Assembly (NCBI GenBank): GCA_023422005.1
Contig: JAEZSC010000183.1
Span: 1 to 20,122, forward strand
Direction of reading: 5' to 3'
Length of the DNA: 20,122 nt
Source of the DNA: Bacillota bacterium
Lineage (GTDB): Bacteria; Bacillota; Clostridia; Christensenellales; UMGS416
Shown: in pieces, positions 1 to 8,129 of the stretch
Numbering within the stretch: the first letter of the stretch is position 1
Layout: the number at the start of each line of letters is the position of its first letter
Notes under the pieces: model-generated
The model's input: the letters and a program-made list of their open reading frames with translations, nothing else
Database searches by the model: none
Told to the model about the DNA's origin: nothing
Made by a program: the position numbers and the translations under genes

Positions 1-2
1 CG

Positions 3-329
3 CTGCTGGCCCAGGACATCGACCCCAAGACCGCGTGGGCGCTGCGCAACCTGCACCTGTTCCCTGTGGAAGCCAACACCGCCGACTATGAAATGCTGCT
101 GCGGGTGCCGGGCCTGGGCGTCACGTCTGCCAAGCGCATCGTGTCTGCCCGGCGTATGGGCGCGCTGACCTTCGACATCCTGCGGCGCATCGGCGTGTCT
201 CTCAAGCGCAGCCAGTTCTTTCTGACCTGCGGCGGGCGCATGCAGCAGCGTGTGCTGCCCGACGCACCCGTTCTGCGCGGTGTGCTGGCCGGGCAGCGGG
301 GTTTTGAGCAAATGACGCTGGAGATGTAG
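3..329 (+). CDS. Putative DNA modification/repair radical SAM protein, C-terminal fragment
   Basis: The open frame enters from the left edge and ends at TAG 327-329, so only about 108 C-terminal residues are visible. They read LLAQDIDPKTAWALRNLHLF, then a helix-hairpin-helix element (LLRVPGLGVTSAKRIVSARR), then a segment containing LKRSQFFLTCGG. This tail is typical of the radical SAM family annotated as putative DNA modification/repair protein, which is often paired with a uracil-DNA-glycosylase-like partner. The VPGLGVTSAKRI hairpin is a non-specific DNA-binding motif. The radical SAM core with its CxxxCxxC cluster would lie upstream of the window and cannot be checked. An in-frame GTG at 66 is internal and should not be taken as a start. 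The family call comes from recognising the tail; DNA repair is the family's presumed role, not shown here. Confidence 0.75.
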   Translation: MLAQDIDPKTAWALRNLHLFPVEANTADYEMLLRVPGLGVTSAKRIVSARRMGALTFDILRRIGVSLKRSQFFLTCGGRMQQRVLPDAPVLRGVLAGQRGFEQMTLEM

Positions 330-431
330 CCAAGCCGCTATAACTGCTGGCGTTACGATGCAGCAACTATTCCTCGAGGCTGAAGTTCCATTTGCGGAGT
401 AGATATTGTAATTATCTGTTTTGTGTTTTGC

Positions 432-1061
432 TTATTGCTGGAAAATGTTCGTAACGATTTCATCATTAAATAAATTATATATATTTGTGCCGCACATTTT
501 ATCAAAACAGTCTTTTAGCGCTAGGAAGGAATCCCATCTTCTTACAGTGAATCCGTCAAACCCATTTCTCCTTGAAACATCCAGCATCCTTTTCTCCATT
601 AGGCAAATGCCTTGCGCCGTTCCGAGGCAGTCACAGAGTTGGATTAATTTATCATAATCGTTATATGTGGTTTCAGATAAAAACGCAGTGATTACAGCCA
701 GTTCTTTATCGGTACAATTCATATCCGACCCGCCATACGCCCTAATGTCCTGATGCGGAAAGGAATGGGAAAGACATATTCTCGCGACTTTTTCATACCC
801 CTTTTTTAACATGAGCTCGTAGCCTAGATATATATGGCATGTCCTTCCTTTACCATTGTGGTAGCCATAATATCCGATATCATGTAATAACCCCGAGACA
901 TATGCTCTATCCGGGTCTAGGCTGCTCTTGTGTGCGATCGTCTCCGCTGCTCTGGCAACAGCTCTGCAATGCTCCGTCCATGGTCCAGCATTTTGCTTAG
1001 TCGCCCATATTAAGAGTTTTTCAGCTTCATCTCTTGATGGTAATGAATCATGAAAGTCCAT
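432..1061 (-). CDS. HD-domain phosphohydrolase-like protein, AT-rich
   Basis: Protein of 209 residues with an HD metal-dependent phosphohydrolase signature: H31, the H60-D61 pair in GLLHDIGYYG, H76 and H99, followed by an Asp-containing helix (TYNDYDKLIQLCD). These residues bind one or two metals in the family; substrates are usually phosphate esters or nucleotides, but nothing here identifies one. The ATG at 1061 is chosen because GGAG lies about 9 bases upstream. The frame stays open to an ATG at 1133, but that start has no ribosome site. The gene is much more AT-rich than its neighbours, with A/T-ending codons, which suggests recent acquisition. It converges on the radical SAM gene and diverges from the phosphorylase operon, so it is probably transcribed alone. 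No signal peptide or membrane segment is seen, so it should be cytosolic. Confidence 0.8.
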   Translation of the reverse strand: MDFHDSLPSRDEAEKLLIWATKQNAGPWTEHCRAVARAAETIAHKSSLDPDRAYVSGLLHDIGYYGYHNGKGRTCHIYLGYELMLKKGYEKVARICLSHSFPHQDIRAYGGSDMNCTDKELAVITAFLSETTYNDYDKLIQLCDCLGTAQGICLMEKRMLDVSRRNGFDGFTVRRWDSFLALKDCFDKMCGTNIYNLFNDEIVTNIFQQ

Positions 1062-1364
1062 GTTGATTTTCTCCGTCCAGAGATGCAAAGGAGAATGGGG
1101 CTCCGATAATTTACGTTTATCTCTTGTGAGCATAACAAAAAAGAAGAGTATATTGCAATGGTTTTCTATGTTGGTTCACTTTCCTGGTGCGGTGGAATCA
1201 ATATATGCAAAATCAAACCCACAGGTAAGGCATTCCTATCTTGGCGAATCCACCCCGCTTGATGTATAATCTGTCTATATGGAAGCAATTCCACATTGTA
1301 ATGCTTTTCCATGTCTTTTCCACTTGGCCTATGTAATATTTCGAATGGAACGAGGAGCGCTCCC
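1062..1364. other. AT-rich intergenic region between divergent genes
   Basis: About 300 bases without a convincing gene. It carries the upstream region of the HD-domain gene (minus strand), the candidate promoter for the phosphorylase operon (plus strand) and a folded 5' leader. The leader has two competing hairpins. The small one is TGGAA-GCAA-TTCCA at 1280-1293, with a GNRA-type loop. The larger one pairs ATGGAA (1279-1284) and GCA (1285-1287) with TGC (1302-1304) and TTCCAT (1307-1312). I see no catabolite-response element matching the consensus. No good -35/-10 pair is clear for the HD gene, although TATACT-like sequence is present around 1150. Confidence 0.5.
1241..1270 (+). promoter_or_regulatory. 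Candidate sigma-A promoter of the phosphorylase operon
   Basis: TTGGCG at 1241-1246 (4 of 6 matches to the -35 consensus) and a perfect TATAAT at 1265-1270, separated by 18 bases. Transcription would start near 1277, giving a leader of roughly 88 bases before the ATG at 1365. Position and orientation fit the GH94-GH161 pair. Confidence 0.5.
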
Positions 1365-4085
1365 ATGAAGAACGGATGGAAATTCATCGACGGCGCGGGC
1401 AGCTTCGCGCTGGAAAACCCGCAGAACAGCAGCGATCTGTATTTCCCGCTGGCCAACGAGGGCGGCCTGATGGCCGCCATATCGCCCACGCTGACCGGCG
1501 ACAGCAAGACCAGCCAGAACAGCTTTCTGCTGCAGCCGGTCAGCGCCGAGGACCTGCACGCGCTGAAGGCCGGCCGCAACTTCTGGGTGCATACGGAAGG
1601 CTTTGGGGCATGGTCGGCGGCGGGCGCATCGGCAGCTCAGCAGGCCGCGCAGTTCGGCTCCGGCGGCGACACCGCGCGCCTGGAGGCTGGCTTCCTATGG
1701 CACAAGCTGACCCGGGAGAACGCCGCGCTCGGCCTGCGGGCGGAAACCACCAGCCTGGTGCCCCAGGGCGGCGACGCGCTGGAACTGATGCGCGTGCGCT
1801 TGACCAACATCGGTATTAAGTCTGTCACGTATACCGCCACCGCCGCGATACCGGTGTACGGCCGCTCGGCGGACAACGTGCGCGACCATCGCCACGTCAC
1901 CGGCTTGCTGGGCCGGGCGCGGGTGCTGCCCGACGGTGTGGATGTGTGCCCCGCCATGACCTTTGACGAGCGCGGGCATAAGCCCAACGCGCTGCGCTAT
2001 GTGGTGCTGGCCTCCGAGGGCGACGGCACACTGCCCGCGGGCGTGTTCGCCGACCGGGAGGACTTCGTTGGCGAGGGCGGCTCACTGGAATGGCCCGAGG
2101 CCGTGGTGAGCAACCGCGCGCCGACGGCACGGCCCGGCGACCGGGTGGATGGCTTTGAGACCGTGGGCGCGCCGCGCTTCGCGGCCAAAACGCTGCCGCC
2201 GGGTCACAGTGCCGAATACATCGTCGCCATGGCCATAGCTACTGATGATACCGCCGTGGAGCGGGCGCGAGCGGCCTTGAACTCGACGGCATTCCAGCGG
2301 CACTTTGAGGATACGGAGGCCTTCTGGGCGGCCAAGCTGGGCAAGACCGCCTTCCATAGCGGCGACGCGGACTTTGACCGCTGGATGCGCTGGGTCACGC
2401 TGCAGCCGGTGCTGCGGCGCATCTACGGCTGCTCCTTCCTGCCGCACCACGACTACGGCAAGGGCGGGCGCGGCTGGCGAGACCTGTGGCAGGATTGCCT
2501 TGCGCTGCTGGTGCTGGAGCCGGAGACCGCTCGGGACCAGCTGTGGAACAACTTCGGCGGCGTGCGCATGGACGGCACCAACGCCACGATCATAGGGAGC
2601 AAACCTGGGGAGTTCATCGCCGACCGCAACAACATCAGCCGCGTGTGGAGCGACCACGGCGCGTGGCCGCTGTTCACGACGCTGCTGTATGTGGACAACA
2701 CCGGCGACACCGGCTTCCTCTTTGAGAAGCAGACCTATTTCAAGGACCGGCTGACCATGCGCTCCCGCGAGGTGGACGAGCGCTGGGCGCCGGAGCAAGG
2801 CAACCGCGTGCGCACCGTGTCGGGCGATGTTTACGAGGGCACGGTGTTGGAGCACCTGCTGCTGCAGAACGCCACGGCGTTCTTCAACGTGGGCGACCAC
2901 GGCAACATCCGTCTGGAGAACGCCGACTGGAACGACGCGCTGGACCTGGCTTGGGACAAGGGTGAGACCGTGGCGTTTACATCGTTCTATGCCGGCAACC
3001 TGTTGAGCCTGGCGGCGCTGCTGCGGGCTCTCAAGGCACAGGGTGTGTTCACGGTGGAGGTGGCCGCCGAGATGGCGCAGCTATTCGACACGCTGGGCCA
3101 AGCCGTGGATTATGCCAGCCCCGCCGCCAAGCGCGCCCGGCTGGCCGCCTACTATGCCCAGACGCGGCACACGCTCAGCGGTGAGCGGGCAGCGCTGGAC
3201 ACCGCCACGCTGGCCGACGACCTGGAGAAGAAGGGCCGCCAATTGAGCGAGCACATCCGCAGCCATGAATGGCTGTCCGTGGGTGACGGCGGCTGGTTCA
3301 ACGGCTATTATGACAACGCCGGCCTGCCGTTGGAAGGCCGGCGGGCGGACCACACGCGCATGACGCTGACCGGCCAGGTGTTCGCTCTGATGATGGGCGT
3401 GGCCAGCGAGGAGCAGGTGACCCGGGCGGCAGCCAGCGTGCGCGAGCATTTGCGGGACCCGCAGCTGGGCGGCTACCGGCTCAACACCGATTTCCACGAG
3501 GTCAAGCTGGACATGGGCCGCTGCTTCGGCTTTGCCTACGGGCACAAGGAGAACGGCGCTGTCTTCAGCCACATGGCCGTCATGTATGCCAGCGCCCTGT
3601 ACCGCCGGGGCCGCGCCGCCGACGGGTGGGATGTGCTTGGCAGCCTGTACGCGTTGAGCACTGACTTTGAGCGTGCCCGCATCTACCCCGGCATTCCGGA
3701 ATACTTCAACCCCAAGGGCAGGGGCCTGTACCACTACCTGACCGGTTCGGCCAGCTGGTATCTGCTGGTGTTGCTGGGCGATGTGTACGGCGTGCGCGGC
3801 CGTATGGGCGACCTGACGCTGCAGCCGGCGCTTCTAGCGTCGCAGTTTGATTGCGACGGCTGTGCCGCGGCGGATGCGATGTTCGCCGGGCGGGCGCTGC
3901 GGGTGGAGTACCGCAACCCCCAGCGGCTGGAAGCCGGGCAGTATGCCGTGGGCGCGGTGACGCTGGACGGCGCGCCGCTGGCCGTGGATGCCGGCGACGT
4001 CGTGATCCCCTGTGCAGCGCTGACGGCGCTGGACACGGCGGAGCGCCATACGCTCAGCATTGAACTGATTCCCAAGAACGTTTGA
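1365..4085 (+). CDS. GH94-family glycoside phosphorylase (cellobiose/laminaribiose phosphorylase type)
   Basis: Protein of 906 residues. GH94 enzymes cut beta-glucosides with inorganic phosphate, with inversion, releasing alpha-glucose 1-phosphate. Visible signatures: an N-terminal beta-sandwich region rich in Gly and aromatic residues; RDLWQD at 372-377, matching the conserved Arg/Asp that hold the -1 sugar; ADWND at 520-524, which carries the general-acid Asp; and H790 with TGSASW 793-798, matching the phosphate-binding part of the (alpha/alpha)6 barrel. The start at 1365 has GAGGAG seven bases upstream; the longer frame from 1311 has none. At about 906 residues it is longer than typical cellobiose phosphorylases (about 810-830) and closer to laminaribiose-phosphorylase-like members, so beta-1,3 specificity is possible but unproven. 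No signal peptide, so it is cytosolic. It is followed after 10 bases by the second phosphorylase, whose ribosome site overlaps this stop codon. Confidence 0.85.
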   Translation: MKNGWKFIDGAGSFALENPQNSSDLYFPLANEGGLMAAISPTLTGDSKTSQNSFLLQPVSAEDLHALKAGRNFWVHTEGFGAWSAAGASAAQQAAQFGSGGDTARLEAGFLWHKLTRENAALGLRAETTSLVPQGGDALELMRVRLTNIGIKSVTYTATAAIPVYGRSADNVRDHRHVTGLLGRARVLPDGVDVCPAMTFDERGHKPNALRYVVLASEGDGTLPAGVFADREDFVGEGGSLEWPEAVVSNRAPTARPGDRVDGFETVGAPRFAAKTLPPGHSAEYIVAMAIATDDTAVERARAALNSTAFQRHFEDTEAFWAAKLGKTAFHSGDADFDRWMRWVTLQPVLRRIYGCSFLPHHDYGKGGRGWRDLWQDCLALLVLEPETARDQLWNNFGGVRMDGTNATIIGSKPGEFIADRNNISRVWSDHGAWPLFTTLLYVDNTGDTGFLFEKQTYFKDRLTMRSREVDERWAPEQGNRVRTVSGDVYEGTVLEHLLLQNATAFFNVGDHGNIRLENADWNDALDLAWDKGETVAFTSFYAGNLLSLAALLRALKAQGVFTVEVAAEMAQLFDTLGQAVDYASPAAKRARLAAYYAQTRHTLSGERAALDTATLADDLEKKGRQLSEHIRSHEWLSVGDGGWFNGYYDNAGLPLEGRRADHTRMTLTGQVFALMMGVASEEQVTRAAASVREHLRDPQLGGYRLNTDFHEVKLDMGRCFGFAYGHKENGAVFSHMAVMYASALYRRGRAADGWDVLGSLYALSTDFERARIYPGIPEYFNPKGRGLYHYLTGSASWYLLVLLGDVYGVRGRMGDLTLQPALLASQFDCDGCAAADAMFAGRALRVEYRNPQRLEAGQYAVGAVTLDGAPLAVDAGDVVIPCAALTALDTAERHTLSIELIPKNV

Positions 4086-4095
4086 GGAGGCCCTT

Positions 4096-7000
4096 ATGAC
4101 TGTTCGCTATTCCTTTGCCGACAGCAACGCTTTCGTGATTCAGGGCTATGACAAGGCCAAGACCTTTGCCAGCTTTCTGCCGGGCATCGCCGGGCTGGAC
4201 GGCATCCCCATGTGGTCGTTCTACGTGAACCGCGGCCAGGCCATGGGCAGCTTCGGCGTGCGCGATAAGAACGGCGCCATCATGGAGTTCTTCCCGGCCA
4301 ACATACTGTGCCGCCATGTGGAGCGCCAGGGCTTCCGCACCTTTGTGCGGGTGGATGGGGCTGTCCACGAGATCTTCTCTTCCACCAGCGCCGACGACGT
4401 GACCCGCACGATGACCGTGGAAGCCAACCGCATCGCCGTGGGCGAGGAAAACCGCACGCTGGGCCTGCGGGTCACGGCCAGCTATTTCACTTTGCCCCAC
4501 GAGGACATCGCAGCCATCGTGCGCAAGGTCGTCATTGAGTCTCTGGACGGTAAAGCCAGAGAATTTGAACTGCTCGATGGCTTGCCGCAGATACTGCCCT
4601 ACGGCGTTGGCAACGGCGACTTCCAGGCCATGGCCAACCTGATGCGCTCTTGGTTCGACGTGTTCAACACGGAAAACCTCATTCCATTCTACAAGGTTCG
4701 CGCCTCCACGGCGGATTCGGTGGAGGTCTCCGAGGTCAACCAGGGCAACTTCTATCTGAGCTTCTCCACGCAGAGCGGCGGCTTGATCCCGCCGGTCTAC
4801 GATATGGACGTGATCTTTGGCGCCAACACGGCCTTGAGCGCCCCCGACGGCTGGCAGGGCCCCGCCGACGCGCTTCACACCCGGCCCCAGGTGCCCCAGA
4901 ATAAGGTCAGCGGCGGTTTCTCCGGCGTCACGGTGCGCCTGGAGGATTCCTTCACGCTGTACAGCGTCATCGGCCACGCCGACAGCCCCCGGCGCATCAA
5001 CGCCAAGGCGGCGGCCTTCACACCCGAGGCCATGGAGCGCGCTGAGGCGCGAGCCGTGGAGCTCGTGGAAACGCTGCTGGCCGACGTGGCCACCCGCACG
5101 GCCAACCCGCTCTTTGACCGCTACGTTGGCCAGTGCCACCTGGACAACCTGTTGCGCGGCGGGCGCCCGCTGATCTTCGACGCCGACGGCGGCAAGCATG
5201 TCTACCATGTTTATTCCCGTAAGCATGGAGACACCGAGCGCGAGTACAACTTCTTTTCTCTGGAGCCGGCTTTCTACAGCCAGGGCAACGGCAACTACCG
5301 CGACGTGTGCCAGAACCGCCGCAATGACGTGCTTCTAAACCCTGAAGTTGGCAGCTTTAACGTGCGCCATTTCCTGAGCCTGATACAGGCCGACGGTTAC
5401 AATCCGCTGCAGGTAAAGGGTTGCCTCTTCACGCTGAAACCCGACGCGCTGGAAGGCGTGCTGGCCCAGGCCCCGGGCCTGCGGGCGCAGCTTGCCAAGC
5501 TGTTGAGCGGGCCCTACACGCCGGGGCAGCTGATGACGCTGCTGCACCGCGCGCCGGACGCGTTGGCCGCGCCGGCGGAGCAGTTGCTGCAGCTGGCGCT
5601 TTCGCAATCGGAGCAGACCTTCGAGGCCGAGTTCGGTGAGGGCTATTGGAGCGACCACTGGACATATCTGATGGATCTGGTGGATACGTATCTGACCGTG
5701 TACCCGGATCGTGAGGAGGCTTTCCTCTTCGACGAAGGCGGCTACCGCTTCTTCTACAGCCCGGTGCATGTGCTGCCCAGGGCGGACAAATACGTGCTGT
5801 CCGGCGACCGCGTGCGCCAGATCGGCGCGTTGCAGGAGCCTCACAACCACAATGAGCTGCGCAAGACCGCATGGCTGCGCACGGAAGCCGGCAAAGGGGA
5901 TATCTACCAAACCACGCTGCTCGCCAAGCTTTTGAACCTGGCGCTGATGAAGTTTGCAAACCTGGACCCCGAGGGCATGGGCGTGGAGATGGAAGGCGGC
6001 CGCCCCGGCTGGAACGACGCGCTCAACGGCCTACCCGGCGTGTTCGGCAGTGGCCTGGGCGAGACGGCGGAGCTGCTGCGCCTCGTAAATTTCTTGGAGG
6101 CTGCCAGCCGCCATGGGCGCCAAGTGGCGCTGTTCGCCGAAGCTGCGGACCTGCTGGCGGGGGTGCTGCCCCTGGCGCGGGCCAGCCTGCGCGGCGAGCT
6201 CAATGACTTTGACTACTGGGATAAAGTGAACGCGCTCAAGGAGGCCTATCGCGAGGCCGTCCGCGCCGGCATCGGTGGGCAGGAGCGCACCTTAAGCGCC
6301 GTGCAGCTCCAGGATGCCGCCGGGATTATGGCGGCCAAGCTGCGCGCCGGCCTCGCCAAGGCCCAGGCGCTGGGCGATGGGGTGATCCCGACGTTCTTCA
6401 CCTTCGAAGCCACCGCGTGGCAGCAAACCGGGCGGCACAACCCGGTCAATGGCTACCCGTGCGTGGCGGTACAGGGCTTCAGGGCGCAGCCGCTGCCGGC
6501 CTTCCTGGAAGGCCCGGCCCGCCTGCTCAAGACCCTTGGCGACCCCGACGAGGCCCGCTCGCTCTATGAGGGCGTGAAGGCCAGCGATCTATACGACAAG
6601 GCGTTGGGCATGTACCAGACATCGGTGTCGCTGGAGGCCACGCCCCACGACATCGGCCGCCTGCGGGCCTTCACCGCCGGCTGGCTGGAGCGCGAGTCCA
6701 TCTTCCTGCATATGGAGTACAAGTTCCTTTACGCCATGCTCAAGAGCGGTCTCCATGAGCCCTTCTTCCGGGACATCCGCACGGCGTTGATCCCCTTCCT
6801 GGACCCGGCGGTGTACGGCCGCAGCACGCTGGAAAATTCGTCCTTCCTGGCCAGCTCCGCCAACCCCGACCCGGCCAACCATGGCCGCGGCTTCGTGGCG
6901 CGGCTGAGCGGCTCCACCGCCGAGATGCTCAGCATGTGGTTCGCCATGATGGCCGGGCATCAGCCCTTCGCTGCCCAAGGCGGCGAACTGACGCTGACGC

Positions 7001-7257
7001 TGCGGCCCATCCTGCCGGCGTGGCTGTTCGATGAAGCGGGGGAGGCGGGCTTCCGCTTCCTGGGCCACACCGAGGTCATCTATCGCAACACCGCCAAGAA
7101 GGACACCTTCGGTGCCGATGGTGTGGCTCCGGTTCGCTACACGATGTGGAGCAAGGATGGCGTCCGGTCACTGGTGCAGGGCGCGAGCTTAAGCAGCGCC
7201 CTGGCGCAGGCGGTGCGCGAAGGCGAATACACGCGCATTGTCGTAGACTTGGAGTAG
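4096..7257 (+). CDS. GH161-like (GH94-related) oligoglucan phosphorylase
   Basis: Protein of 1053 residues, cytosolic, with no signal peptide. Its architecture parallels the GH94 clan: YRDVCQN (R402-D403) in the sugar-binding position, PGWNDALNGLPG at 637-648 with D641 as the likely general acid, and H929 followed by SGST 938-941 as the likely phosphate site. The Asp before the Trp in the upstream enzyme (DWND) is Gly here (GWND). Length and the WNDALNGLPG block fit GH161, a family with characterised beta-1,3-oligoglucan phosphorylase activity; a divergent GH94 is the alternative. The ATG at 4096 has GAGGAGG at 4084-4090, overlapping the preceding stop, so the two genes are likely translationally coupled. 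Together they could degrade oligomers (this enzyme) and the residual disaccharide (the GH94 partner). No transporter or hydrolase sits alongside. A strong hairpin terminator follows 12 bases after the stop. Confidence 0.7.
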   Translation: MTVRYSFADSNAFVIQGYDKAKTFASFLPGIAGLDGIPMWSFYVNRGQAMGSFGVRDKNGAIMEFFPANILCRHVERQGFRTFVRVDGAVHEIFSSTSADDVTRTMTVEANRIAVGEENRTLGLRVTASYFTLPHEDIAAIVRKVVIESLDGKAREFELLDGLPQILPYGVGNGDFQAMANLMRSWFDVFNTENLIPFYKVRASTADSVEVSEVNQGNFYLSFSTQSGGLIPPVYDMDVIFGANTALSAPDGWQGPADALHTRPQVPQNKVSGGFSGVTVRLEDSFTLYSVIGHADSPRRINAKAAAFTPEAMERAEARAVELVETLLADVATRTANPLFDRYVGQCHLDNLLRGGRPLIFDADGGKHVYHVYSRKHGDTEREYNFFSLEPAFYSQGNGNYRDVCQNRRNDVLLNPEVGSFNVRHFLSLIQADGYNPLQVKGCLFTLKPDALEGVLAQAPGLRAQLAKLLSGPYTPGQLMTLLHRAPDALAAPAEQLLQLALSQSEQTFEAEFGEGYWSDHWTYLMDLVDTYLTVYPDREEAFLFDEGGYRFFYSPVHVLPRADKYVLSGDRVRQIGALQEPHNHNELRKTAWLRTEAGKGDIYQTTLLAKLLNLALMKFANLDPEGMGVEMEGGRPGWNDALNGLPGVFGSGLGETAELLRLVNFLEAASRHGRQVALFAEAADLLAGVLPLARASLRGELNDFDYWDKVNALKEAYREAVRAGIGGQERTLSAVQLQDAAGIMAAKLRAGLAKAQALGDGVIPTFFTFEATAWQQTGRHNPVNGYPCVAVQGFRAQPLPAFLEGPARLLKTLGDPDEARSLYEGVKASDLYDKALGMYQTSVSLEATPHDIGRLRAFTAGWLERESIFLHMEYKFLYAMLKSGLHEPFFRDIRTALIPFLDPAVYGRSTLENSSFLASSANPDPANHGRGFVARLSGSTAEMLSMWFAMMAGHQPFAAQGGELTLTLRPILPAWLFDEAGEAGFRFLGHTEVIYRNTAKKDTFGADGVAPVRYTMWSKDGVRSLVQGASLSSALAQAVREGEYTRIVVDLE

Positions 7258-7268
7258 CGGTCATATGA

Positions 7269-7301
7269 AAAGCGGGGGCAACTTGAGGTTGCTCCCGCTT
7301 T
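7269..7301. terminator. Bidirectional intrinsic terminator between convergent operons
   Basis: A 14-bp stem AAAGCGGGGGCAAC / GTTGCTCCCGCTTT with a single G-T wobble and a 5-base loop (7283-7287). On the minus strand it runs into a short T tract (CGCTTTTC). It lies between the plus-strand phosphorylase operon ending at 7257 and the minus-strand sulfur operon ending at 7329, so it can serve both. Confidence 0.85.
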
Positions 7302-7328
7302 GTCGTATTGTGGGTGGGACCCAACGAT

Positions 7329-8117
7329 TTATGCCCTGCGCATTGTTCCGGAGTAGGGGCTGTCGCCCTTGGGGCCGGATACCTCGGTGAGCTCACCCGC
7401 GCGCACCATGGCCTGCAGCCGCAGGAACAGCCAGCGGTCGCCAACGCCTGGCATCCGCATCAACGTTTTACCGATGGCCAGTGCGACCCGGAACTCTCCG
7501 TCGGGCAGGTTCGCCCGAAGCGCGAAGTCATAGAAATCCTCGGGAACGCCCATGAGACTGCCGTTGACGACGGCCCGCAGCGGCGCGTTCTCCCCCATGA
7601 GCTCCCGCCAGGCATGGGCATAATCCCTGCGCAACAAGTCGCCTATGGGCTGCTCATAAGCCGCCAGCGCGGCAAATGCTTCCGCGTCGATTTCCCCGGT
7701 GCCGCGATAGCATGTAACGGTCTGCCTCTCTTCATTCACGATGCGGTCTGGCACGAATACCACGGACAGCGGCGCACTGGCATCGTGGAGCATGTGGCAG
7801 ACGAGATACAGGCCGCACAGCTCCGCCGGGTCGCCGGGGCATACCCACATGCGCACGGCCTCCTGCGATTCGCTGGCTTGCCGCAGCCGCTCCAGCGCGC
7901 GTTGATCGGTCTTCCAGATTTCATCGGAAACGCCGGGAAAGTCCCCGTACAGATCGTCCAGAACCTTCTTGCGTCCAGCCATATCGGTATTCATATCGGA
8001 GATGCCGCCAATGTCCAGCGCCAATGTCAGGGCAGCCACATCGGCGCAGGAGCCTTCCAGCGAATGGGCCATTTTCAATGCGCCGCCGGCGCTTTCGCCA
8101 AAGGCAAGCTCGATCAT
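7329..8117 (-). CDS. DUF1835 domain-containing protein
   Basis: Protein of 262 residues beginning MIELAFGESAGGALKMA, the hallmark opening of DUF1835 proteins. The C-terminal half (about 150-255, FYDFALRANLPDGEFRVALA onward) resembles the DUF3658 domain that often follows it. No biochemical function is established for the family. GGAGGA sits about 7 bases before the ATG, and the gene begins 12 bases after the stop of the TtcA-like gene, so it is the last gene of the desulfurase-thiolase operon. Membership in a sulfur-transfer operon does not by itself assign a sulfur role. No transmembrane segment or signal peptide is visible. The bidirectional hairpin at 7269-7301 ends the transcript. Confidence 0.75.
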   Translation of the reverse strand: MIELAFGESAGGALKMAHSLEGSCADVAALTLALDIGGISDMNTDMAGRKKVLDDLYGDFPGVSDEIWKTDQRALERLRQASESQEAVRMWVCPGDPAELCGLYLVCHMLHDASAPLSVVFVPDRIVNEERQTVTCYRGTGEIDAEAFAALAAYEQPIGDLLRRDYAHAWRELMGENAPLRAVVNGSLMGVPEDFYDFALRANLPDGEFRVALAIGKTLMRMPGVGDRWLFLRLQAMVRAGELTEVSGPKGDSPYSGTMRRA

Positions 8118-8129
8118 GGCGCAGTCCTC

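Noticed and set aside
421..657. 78-codon plus-strand frame in the AT-rich region
   Set aside because: It is opposite the HD-domain gene, which has a complete metal-binding signature and a ribosome site.
4054..5226. 390-codon open frame on the minus strand
   Set aside because: It is antisense to the GH161-like gene, with low-complexity Ala/Gly/His/Val composition and no ribosome site.
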